6,619 nucleotides of DNA from Candidatus Methanomethylophilaceae archaeon (GTDB lineage: Archaea; Thermoplasmatota; Thermoplasmata; Methanomassiliicoccales; Methanomethylophilaceae). Below, in pieces: positions 1 through 4,534 of the stretch. A program made the translations under genes and the position numbers. Under the pieces are notes generated by a model that saw only the letters and a list, made by a program, of their open reading frames with translations, searched no databases and was not told the origin of the DNA. Each line of letters begins with the position of its first letter. Within the stretch, counting starts at the first letter, position 1. The DNA is taken from assembly GCA_017475875.1 (NCBI GenBank), contig JAFVET010000172.1, positions 1 to 6,619 on the forward strand, written 5' to 3'.

Positions 1-278
1 GAGAGGTCCGAATACCGTCCCCCGAGGCGCGACGACAGGCCCAGATCGTACGACGGCCAGAGGCGCGACAGAAGGGATCGCAACGAAGACCGTCCCCCGA
101 GGCGCGATTACCGGTCGTCCGATGGCGACAGGCCAAGATCCTATGACGGCCAGAGGCGCGACGGCGGGGAGAGGTCCGGGTACCGTCCCCAGAATCGTGA
201 CGACAGGCCCAGATCGTACGACGGCCAGAGGCGTGACAGAAGGGATCGCAACGAAGACCGTCCTCCGAGGCGCGATTA
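1..278 (+). repeat. In-frame 168-bp tandem repeat in the Arg-rich segment
   Basis: Bases 1-110 recur at 169-278, a shift of 168 bp or exactly 56 codons. Within this, 31-110 and 199-278 differ at only two positions, 66/234 and 96/264, both silent third-base changes. A shorter third copy of the DRPRSYDGQRRD module starts at 127, 31 codons after the first at 34. The repeat preserves the reading frame, which fits expansion of a disordered protein segment by slippage or unequal recombination. It may extend upstream of the window. Confidence 0.9.
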
Positions 279-1863
279 TTCGTCTCGCGACGACAGGGGT
301 TACCGCGACCGTGGTGACAGATCCGAAAGGTCTTACGATAGACGCTCCGGAGGTTACCCCGACAGGGAACGGAACGGCGGGTATTCACGGGATCGTGGCG
401 ACGGGGACCGGTACCGCGAACGCGAAGATGAGAAGCCGCGCGGTCGCGTCACCGTGGACGATTCGAATTTCAGACTTCCGCGCGACCCGTCGAAGATGCT
501 CTACAACGGCATCGACTGTCAGGAGAACGGGGACCTCCGCACCGCCATGATCCTCTACCTCCACGGATCGGTACTCATGAGCGGAGGGTGCGCCAAAAAT
601 GCAGCGAGGATCATACACGACCTCGATCCAGTGCAGATGGCGTCCATGCGCAAATCAGTGGCCCCGAGGTGCTCCAACGAGGCCCTCATCGAATTCGACT
701 ACCTGTGCATAAGCGAATCCAAGGGATATGACAGGCAGGCCTTCGACGCCGCCGTCGCGGAGCACAACCCGCACGCCCTCTACCGCCGCATCTGCCTCGG
801 CGAGATGGAAGCGGACAGCGAAGAGGTCGACGAGTTCGCCTCGCATTACGGCGAGATGCCTGAAAAGGTCCGCAGTGGTCTCGACATACTCCGTCGCAAG
901 AGCGGATCCGATAAGGCGGCCGAACATCTGAACCGTTTCAGGGAGTTCGAGGACCTGAGGCGCTCGTTGGACAACACGTTCGTCAGGGCGATGAAGGGCA
1001 GCGAAAAAGCCCGTGCCGAAATCGAGAAGCATTCCGGTGACGTCAGGGAAGCTGAATTCTACAACGGATACCTGAAATCTCTTGAAACCGGCGACGGTGT
1101 CGACTGGCTCAGGACGAACTTCGAGACGTACAACGACCTGATAATAGCCAAGCAGGCCCTTCTGGACGTCCGCGACGCACCGTACTCGAGATATCTGTAC
1201 GCGAAGAACCTCCAGGCGAAGAAGGAGGAATGGATCCCCGCCATGACATCGGCAGCCGCCAGCGGGTCTCCCGAGGCCCTTGACGAACTCAACGTCCTGT
1301 CGTATCGTCCGGACGTCGCCAAGAGCCTCGCCAGGATCTACGCCCAGAACGACGACCTCGACGGCATCATGTCCATGTACAAAGCCGGCATGCGCGACGA
1401 GGAGCTGCTGGACGAGTATTGCGGCGGTGACCCCGAGAAGATCATCGCCATGGGTTCCGCCATAGGGAAGATCTCGGCCATCGAGGAGATCTACTGGTTG
1501 AGCAGGCACGCCCGTGTCGGCAGCGAGGAATGCAAGATACGCATCAAGGAACTCTCCAACGATCCGTTCTACCGCAAGAAGGCCATGCTCTACGCCCTGC
1601 ACGACATCGGAGACGACATGGAAGCGGCGAGACTGTACTTCGCTATGGGCGACAGCCCGGAGGTGCCTTCGTACAAGTGGCTCAAGAAGGTCTGTACCGA
1701 CGAGGAGGTCACGTCGTACGTCCGCGAACAGTACGAGTCCAAGGGTGACCTCGCCACGTTCGAATCCATCTTCGCGGACGACGGTTACGAGAAGAGGCCC
1801 CAGGGTCGTCCAGGACAGAGGGGAGCCCCTCGTGGCCGTGGCTACGACAGGCGTCGCAGATGA
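1..1863 (+). CDS. Arg-rich disordered plus alpha-helical repeat-like protein, 5' partial
   Basis: The frame is open from the first base of the window, so 620 residues are visible and the true start lies upstream. A GTG at 454 falls inside the frame (the Val of RVTVDD) and is not a convincing start. Residues 1 to about 148 are low complexity, dominated by Arg, Asp, Tyr, Ser, Pro and Gly, with DRPRSYDGQRRD three times and many RDR steps. From about residue 152 to 597 the sequence becomes soluble and helix-rich with TPR/Sel1-like spacing, for example ARIYAQNDDLDGIMSMYKAG and LYALHDIGDDMEAARLYFAM. I recognise no exact family. Residues 599-620 form an Arg/Gly/Pro tail ending in RRRR. RG-rich disordered flanks around a helical scaffold suggest RNA or ribonucleoprotein binding, but that is inference. 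The stop is TGA at 1861-1863, inside the 3' end of the convergent minus-strand gene. Codon use (AGG/CGC/CGT for Arg, C- or G-ending codons) matches the other genes here. Confidence 0.85.
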   Translation, partial: ERSEYRPPRRDDRPRSYDGQRRDRRDRNEDRPPRRDYRSSDGDRPRSYDGQRRDGGERSGYRPQNRDDRPRSYDGQRRDRRDRNEDRPPRRDYSSRDDRGYRDRGDRSERSYDRRSGGYPDRERNGGYSRDRGDGDRYREREDEKPRGRVTVDDSNFRLPRDPSKMLYNGIDCQENGDLRTAMILYLHGSVLMSGGCAKNAARIIHDLDPVQMASMRKSVAPRCSNEALIEFDYLCISESKGYDRQAFDAAVAEHNPHALYRRICLGEMEADSEEVDEFASHYGEMPEKVRSGLDILRRKSGSDKAAEHLNRFREFEDLRRSLDNTFVRAMKGSEKARAEIEKHSGDVREAEFYNGYLKSLETGDGVDWLRTNFETYNDLIIAKQALLDVRDAPYSRYLYAKNLQAKKEEWIPAMTSAAASGSPEALDELNVLSYRPDVAKSLARIYAQNDDLDGIMSMYKAGMRDEELLDEYCGGDPEKIIAMGSAIGKISAIEEIYWLSRHARVGSEECKIRIKELSNDPFYRKKAMLYALHDIGDDMEAARLYFAMGDSPEVPSYKWLKKVCTDEEVTSYVREQYESKGDLATFESIFADDGYEKRPQGRPGQRGAPRGRGYDRRRR

Positions 1864-2300
1864 CTTCGCGCCAACGAATGTTCCTTGACGCTTCCTTCCC
1901 CCGGGATGGAAGCGTCGAACCCCTTTACCCTGTTGAACGCCACTATTATCGACGCGAGCTTGGTATCGACGGGGAGACCGGCGTATTCCCTGATCATGGC
2001 ATCGCACGACGGGGCCGGACTGCAAGAGACGACGTCCAGGCATCCGTTCGACTCGTTCAGTTCCGGGAACGAGACGGGTGGCATCACGAAGTGTTCGCCA
2101 CCTATGACCGGTATCTTCGGGAAAAGCACGAAACCGTCGAACATCCACACGACGTCGTCGCGGGCTTCGTAGTCCTTGCGGGTCCACGGGAAGACCTCCT
2201 CGCCGATGATCTTGCATTCGCCCGACATCAGTACGACGGTCGGTTCCGGCGGAGGTCTGAAATGGCTCTTGATGATGCAAATCACCGCTTCGCGCTTCAT
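1842..2300 (-). CDS. Downstream 152-aa part of the amber-split gene
   Basis: This is the open frame after the TAG, counted from the first ATG at 2300. It is preceded by AAGGAGG, but only two bases separate that run from the ATG, shorter than the usual 5-9. The run is also simply the Lys-Glu codons of the continuing frame, so independent initiation is uncertain. The protein has no recognised domain. Visible features are a Pro-rich segment (RPPPEPTVV), FDGFVLFPKIPVIGG, and five cysteines including CSPAPSC. The last ten codons use CGA and TTG more than the rest and overlap the convergent gene by 22 bp, so the exact 3' end is less secure. This is probably the C-terminal part of the 220-residue reading. 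Confidence 0.55.
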   Translation of the reverse strand: MKREAVICIIKSHFRPPPEPTVVLMSGECKIIGEEVFPWTRKDYEARDDVVWMFDGFVLFPKIPVIGGEHFVMPPVSFPELNESNGCLDVVSCSPAPSCDAMIREYAGLPVDTKLASIIVAFNRVKGFDASIPGEGSVKEHSLARSHLRRLS

Positions 2301-2504
2301 TGCCTCCTTGAGCCCCTAATTGTCGACGGGGATGTTGGCGGAACCGACTATGGTCCCCTCCTCGGTCATGATAGCATCCATTATCTCCTTGTCGAGATAG
2401 AACGCATAATGAACACCAGACAGCCCCCTGACAATGGATAAAGGCAGGTCCGCTGGCATGTTCGGATCCAGACTCATCGTTCCGGGAATGTGGTGCACAT
2501 TCAT
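1842..2504 (-). CDS. Hypothetical protein with one in-frame TAG (candidate pyrrolysine)
   Basis: Reading the minus strand from ATG at 2504, 62 codons are followed by TAG at 2318-2316. The same frame then stays open for five codons (Gly-Leu-Lys-Glu-Ala) and 152 more to TAG at 1844-1842. If the first TAG is read through, the product has 220 residues. Codon choice and composition look genuine on both sides of the TAG (AAG, ATC, GTC, GAC, CCG), and the flanking sequence NIPVDN-TAG-GLKEAMKREA reads as one continuous segment. The only promoter-like site lies before the upstream half. I recognise no family: the protein looks small and soluble with no clear signal peptide or membrane segment, and its five cysteines all lie after the TAG. 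In Pyl-encoding methanogens an internal TAG can be pyrrolysine, known mainly in MtmB, MtbB and MttB, none of which this is. Alternatives are a nonsense-mutated pseudogene or two small genes. Confidence 0.6.
2316..2318 (-). other. In-frame TAG codon, possible pyrrolysine site
   Basis: TAG occupies codon 63 counted from ATG at 2504 on the minus strand. The next stop in this frame is 157 codons further on. No pylT-like tRNA or other pyl gene is visible in the window, so the host's ability to decode TAG is inferred, not shown. Confidence 0.5.
2316..2504 (-). CDS. Upstream 62-aa part of the amber-split gene
   Basis: This is the product if TAG at 2318-2316 terminates. The 62 residues run from MNVHHIPGTM to SANIPVDN. 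ATG at 2504 has no Shine-Dalgarno sequence, but a TATA-like TTATAT lies about 25 bp upstream, which fits a leaderless mRNA starting at or next to the ATG. A second in-frame ATG (residue 10) has no better context. The composition is ordinary protein-like and I recognise no motif. It ends abruptly after a GTIVGSANIPVDN segment, looking like a fragment of a larger fold rather than a finished small protein. Confidence 0.45.
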   Translation of the reverse strand: MNVHHIPGTMSLDPNMPADLPLSIVRGLSGVHYAFYLDKEIMDAIMTEEGTIVGSANIPVDN

Positions 2505-2524
2505 AAGTTTTGACCCGATTGTAC

Positions 2525-2533
2525 CATATAACC
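2525..2533 (-). promoter_or_regulatory. TATA-like box for the minus-strand gene
   Basis: The minus strand reads GGTTATATGG here. The TATA core is centred about 25 bp before the A of the ATG at 2504, the spacing expected between an archaeal TATA box and the transcription start. A purine-rich AAAGG just upstream could act as a BRE. A weaker alternative, ATTTAAAT, lies at about 2547-2554. Confidence 0.45.
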
Positions 2534-2577
2534 TTTAACAATTATCATTTAAATTACATTAGTTGTAACAAATGATG

Positions 2578-2603
2578 ACGGTAAGCATCTAACGTGTTAC
2601 CGT
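2578..2603. repeat. Perfect 7-bp inverted repeat followed by T5
   Basis: ACGGTAA (2578-2584) pairs perfectly with TTACCGT (2597-2603) across a 12-base spacer, and a run of five T covers 2603-2607. On the plus strand it resembles a weak terminator, but no plus-strand gene ends nearby. It lies about 50-75 bp behind the TATA-like box of the minus-strand gene, so an operator is also possible. Confidence 0.35.
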
Positions 2604-2690
2604 TTTTAGTCAAAAAGGACGCATCATCAACATCTATTTAAAACAGTAGTATGATTGTTGTAAGATGCCCTCTATTAATTAAGATATCAT

Positions 2691-2699
2691 ATTTAAATA
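2691..2699 (+). promoter_or_regulatory. Candidate distal TATA box for the permease transcript
   Basis: ATTTAAATA sits in an AT-rich stretch. A start about 25 bp downstream would fall near 2720 and give a leader of nearly 200 bases, covering the short frame at 2738-2815 and all the dyads before the permease. The motif is nearly palindromic, so its direction is not secure. Confidence 0.25.
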
Positions 2700-2737
2700 A
2701 CGCACAATCCAACTGATTCGAATTTATAGGTGTTTGT

Positions 2738-2815
2738 ATGTTTCAATGGATTCTCGATGAAACTTGTATATTAAGGTTACTTATAAGGAAGGGTATGATG
2801 GGACAATACGCATAA
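2738..2815 (+). CDS. Possible 25-codon leader peptide
   Basis: ATG at 2738 opens 25 codons, ending in TAA at 2813-2815. AGGTG at 2728-2732 lies five bases before the ATG and could serve as a ribosome-binding site. The peptide is rich in Ile and Leu (ILRLLIRK in its middle). It ends ten bases before the first arm of the alternative hairpins at 2826-2871, an order resembling a leader peptide of an attenuator before a transporter gene. Frames of this length occur by chance in AT-rich DNA, so this is a weak call. Confidence 0.15.
   Translation: MFQWILDETCILRLLIRKGMMGQYA
2779..2787 (+). promoter_or_regulatory. Candidate proximal TATA box for the permease gene
   Basis: ACTTATAAG resembles an archaeal TATA box and would place a start near 2808-2812, giving a leader of about 105 bases with both hairpin alternatives. 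Another weaker candidate, ATAAATAC at 2812-2819, would start transcription near 2840 and leave out the first hairpin arm. The sequence alone does not decide between them. Confidence 0.35.
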
Positions 2816-2825
2816 ATACGGTTGT

Positions 2826-2871
2826 TCGATTGTTAAGCTACCATCAGTTAAGAGAACAATCGGTTTTCTTA
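2826..2871 (+). promoter_or_regulatory. Two mutually exclusive hairpins in the permease leader
   Basis: CGATTGTT (2827-2834) can pair with AACAATCG (2855-2862), extended by one G-U pair. Alternatively TAAGAGAAC (2849-2857) can pair with GTTTTCTTA (2863-2871) with a single non-Watson-Crick position that forms a wobble. Both use bases 2855-2857 and 2863, so they cannot form together. This is the layout of a switching leader, but no ligand-binding core is recognised and the transcription start is unknown. Confidence 0.3.
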
Positions 2872-2882
2872 GATTAGTGGGG

Positions 2883-2899
2883 AGGGAACCCGGTTCCCT
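2883..2899. promoter_or_regulatory. 17-bp perfect palindrome before the permease start
   Basis: AGGGAACC-C-GGTTCCCT is perfectly symmetric around one central base, and its right edge lies five bases before the ribosome-binding site. A one-base loop cannot form, so an RNA hairpin would lose the inner pairs. As double-stranded DNA it looks like a binding site for a dimeric repressor, placed where it would block transcription. It could instead be an RNA stem that modulates access to the ribosome-binding site. Confidence 0.4.
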
Positions 2900-2904
2900 T
2901 CTTT

Positions 2905-2910
2905 GGAGGT
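2905..2910 (+). promoter_or_regulatory. Strong ribosome-binding site of the permease gene
   Basis: GGAGGT is a full match to the anti-Shine-Dalgarno region and lies five bases before ATG at 2916. This fixes the start of the permease and shows its mRNA is leadered, unlike the neighbouring minus-strand gene. Confidence 0.85.
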
Positions 2911-2915
2911 AACCT

Positions 2916-4403
2916 ATGACTGAAGAAACGAACAATGCGGGCAACGAGCTAGTCCGCAGTATAACCTGGAAACAGGGACTCATCATCGCAATGGGTATAC
3001 CGATCCTCATCGTGCCCTCGCTGTGCGATCTGTCGCTCAACCTGTGGGCCATGAGTATCATCCTCTGGGTCCTTTCTGTCCTTTCCGGTTTCCTTCTTAA
3101 CCTGCCCCTCGGTGAGCTCTGTGCCACCTTCGGCGTCGCGGGAATAGGAGGGTCGATCCAACACATATTCAGGGACGACGAGAAATACAAGAACAAAAAA
3201 GTGAACACCGGACGTATGATCGGTTCCCTGGGTGCCTGGGCGTACTTCGCCACATGGGTTCCCGTCATCCCCATCTTCACCATCATGACCGGCGAGTACC
3301 TGATCGGATACTTCGAGGTGTTCAACGGTCTCGACGGTTTCGCCAGGACCGGATTCTACCTGCTCCTCGGAGCCCTGATGTACGGCTTCATCATCCTTTC
3401 CGGAAGGAAGGGACTCGAAGGCGGTGCTAAGACACAGCTCATCCTGGCCATCATCACGATCATCCCCATTCTCATCATCGTCATTTTCCCTCTGTTCAAC
3501 GGAACGTTCCACCTGGACTACATCACCGGCCAGCTTACGCCTACCGGATGGGAATGGAACGGCAACAGCATCCTGATGATCCTCGGTTGCTTCACCGTCG
3601 CGCAGTGGAGTGCAGTCGGTTGGGAATCCGCCGCGACCTACGGTGCCGAGTACAAGGAGCCCAGCAAGGACGTCCCCAAGGCGCTGATGGCCTGCGGTCT
3701 CCTCTGTCTTGCCATGTACTTCGTCATCGCGTTCTGCATGTACGGAACCCTTGGAATGGTCAACGACGGAAGCATCCAGACCATCGGGGAGGCCGGTGCG
3801 GCCACCCTCATCCCGATAGCGGAGTCCAACTTCGGCAACATCGGAGGTGCGATAGCGGTCATACTCCTAATCGCGGGTATGGTCATGATCGTCCAGACCG
3901 CGTTCCTCGGTACCGCCAGGACCATCCAGATCATGGCCCGTGACGGTAACTTCCCGTTGGTGTTCGCAAAGACGAACGTCTACGGTGTCCCGATGTACGC
4001 CATGTTCTTCGAATGCGGAATCGGATTCTTCATCATCCTCGCAGGTATCACCGCGAGTCAGATCCTCGCGGTCTCCGCGTTGGGTTTCGCGATCGCCTTC
4101 GGAATGTGCATGTGCGCGTTCGTGAAGTCGCGCCGCGACCCGAGGTTCAAAGACGTCGAGAGGGTTTACAAGGTCGGTAAGTTCTGGTACGGCGGTGCCA
4201 TATTCATGGGAATATTCGAGTTCTTCTTCATGACCCCCGGTATCCTGTACTACGTCTACGAGACCATGGGTTGGGTCTATGTGATCGTCGGTATCGCCGC
4301 GACCCTGATGTACATCCCGTTCTGGTTCTGTCTCCAGTACTGGAACCACAAGAAACATCCCGAAGAGATCTGCGGCATCAACTTCGACGTCGCGAAGAAC
4401 TGA
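2916..4403 (+). CDS. APC-superfamily amino-acid/amine permease
   Basis: This 495-residue integral membrane protein has about twelve hydrophobic segments, the usual length and layout of the amino acid-polyamine-organocation superfamily. TM1 carries AMGIPILIVPSL (residues 25-36), the Gly/Pro-broken helix where APC carriers bind substrate. TM2 ends in PLGELCATFGVAGIGGS (64-80), matching the family's GEL...P.aGG pattern, and is followed by a charged loop at about 86-100. TM6 and the next loop carry GWESAATYGAEYKEPSKDVPKA (235-256, shown in family form as G-[FW]-E...AEE-x-x-P-x-x-x-P-KA). It probably imports an amino acid or a small amine with H+ or Na+, but the substrate cannot be read from the sequence. 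The start is fixed by GGAGGT five bases upstream and the stop is TGA. It seems to be transcribed alone: a long regulatory gap lies before it and a hairpin/T-tract after it. In a methylotrophic methanogen, methylamine uptake is one possible role, with no direct evidence. Confidence 0.9.
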   Translation: MTEETNNAGNELVRSITWKQGLIIAMGIPILIVPSLCDLSLNLWAMSIILWVLSVLSGFLLNLPLGELCATFGVAGIGGSIQHIFRDDEKYKNKKVNTGRMIGSLGAWAYFATWVPVIPIFTIMTGEYLIGYFEVFNGLDGFARTGFYLLLGALMYGFIILSGRKGLEGGAKTQLILAIITIIPILIIVIFPLFNGTFHLDYITGQLTPTGWEWNGNSILMILGCFTVAQWSAVGWESAATYGAEYKEPSKDVPKALMACGLLCLAMYFVIAFCMYGTLGMVNDGSIQTIGEAGAATLIPIAESNFGNIGGAIAVILLIAGMVMIVQTAFLGTARTIQIMARDGNFPLVFAKTNVYGVPMYAMFFECGIGFFIILAGITASQILAVSALGFAIAFGMCMCAFVKSRRDPRFKDVERVYKVGKFWYGGAIFMGIFEFFFMTPGILYYVYETMGWVYVIVGIAATLMYIPFWFCLQYWNHKKHPEEICGINFDVAKN

Positions 4404-4414
4404 AACAGTTTTCC

Positions 4415-4447
4415 GATGGGGTTCGCCCCATCTTTCCCATTCTTTTT
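4415..4447 (+). terminator. Hairpin with TTCG loop and T-tract after the permease gene
   Basis: GATGGGG (4415-4421) and CCCCATC (4426-4432) form a perfect 7-bp stem around a TTCG tetraloop, starting 11 bases after the stop codon. T-rich sequence follows, ending in six T at 4442-4447. Archaeal RNA polymerase terminates mainly on T-tracts; the hairpin could add stability or protect the 3' end. Confidence 0.75.
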
Positions 4448-4454
4448 TATTTCG

Positions 4455-4480
4455 TTTATATTTCAAGGTTGGATTATATA
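4455..4480 (+). promoter_or_regulatory. Candidate TATA boxes for the chlI-chlD operon
   Basis: Two TATA-like motifs lie between the terminator hairpin and the chlI start: TTTATATTT at 4455-4463 and ATTATATA at 4473-4480. They would place transcription starts near 4486 or 4504, giving leaders of about 50 or 30 bases. A third TA-rich site, TTATAAA at 4510-4516, is too near the ATG to fit a leader with the ribosome-binding site. A promoter here supports separate transcription of the chelatase genes. Confidence 0.5.
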
Positions 4481-4508
4481 GCCGAAGGGACATCACCCCG
4501 CATCGGCT
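4480..4508. repeat. 6-bp inverted repeat in the chlI leader
   Basis: AGCCGA (4480-4485) pairs with TCGGCT (4503-4508), and GGG/CCC inside the loop (4487-4489 and 4496-4498) could extend the structure. It sits directly after the second TATA-like box, overlapping the likely transcription start, so an operator is possible. Six base pairs can easily arise by chance. Confidence 0.2.
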
Positions 4509-4520
4509 GTTATAAAGCCT

Positions 4521-4527
4521 AAGGAAG
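4521..4527 (+). promoter_or_regulatory. Ribosome-binding site of chlI
   Basis: AAGGAAG lies seven bases before ATG at 4535. It is a moderate Shine-Dalgarno match and supports this ATG over the internal one at 4583. Confidence 0.6.
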
Positions 4528-4534
4528 AATCGCC

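Larger units (their letters stand above)
2505..2915. other. AT-rich divergent intergenic region
   Basis: This 411-bp gap lies between the minus-strand gene and the permease gene, which point away from each other. It is much richer in A and T than the flanking coding DNA and contains no convincing long gene. It holds candidate TATA boxes for both directions, three dyad-symmetric elements listed separately, and two very short plus-strand frames, of which only 2738-2815 has any start signal. No tRNA-like cloverleaf or known riboswitch pattern could be recognised by eye. Confidence 0.75.

Noticed and set aside
1..278. CRISPR-like or non-coding repeat array
   Set aside because: The repeat period is 168 bp, an exact multiple of three, with silent differences and a continuous reading frame. 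There are no short uniform repeats separated by unique spacers.
122..550. Plus-strand frame of 142 codons
   Set aside because: It is a shifted reading of the Arg-rich repeat segment, giving a Thr/Ala/Gly-rich protein. The frame open from base 1 is in phase with the long helical body.
1860..2441. Plus-strand frame of 193 codons whose ATG overlaps the TGA of the first gene (ATGA)
   Set aside because: The overlap looks like an operon junction, but the frame uses CGA and CGG for Arg far more than its neighbours and is overloaded with His, Arg and Asp. The opposite strand has normal codon use and a sensible protein, so this is the antisense shadow.
655..2541. Minus-strand frame of 628 codons
   Set aside because: It lies opposite the well-supported plus-strand gene and in another phase across the split gene. 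Its composition (Val, Arg, Asp, Gly, His excess) is that of a GC-rich antisense frame.
2572..2640. C/D-box guide RNA starting at ATGATGA (2572-2578)
   Set aside because: The C-box match is perfect, but no CTGA D box follows within about 70 bases; the nearest is at 2713-2716.
2651..2716. 21-codon plus-strand frame in the gap
   Set aside because: It has no ribosome-binding site or clear promoter spacing, and frames of this size are expected by chance in AT-rich DNA.
2712..2735. tRNA T-arm-like GATTCGAAT
   Set aside because: The flanking bases cannot form the five-pair T stem and no acceptor or anticodon arm is found around it.
2949..3512. Minus-strand frame of 187 codons opposite the permease gene
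   Set aside because: It is a Glu/Asp/Gly-rich mirror of the membrane-protein codons, with no start signal and no recognisable motif.
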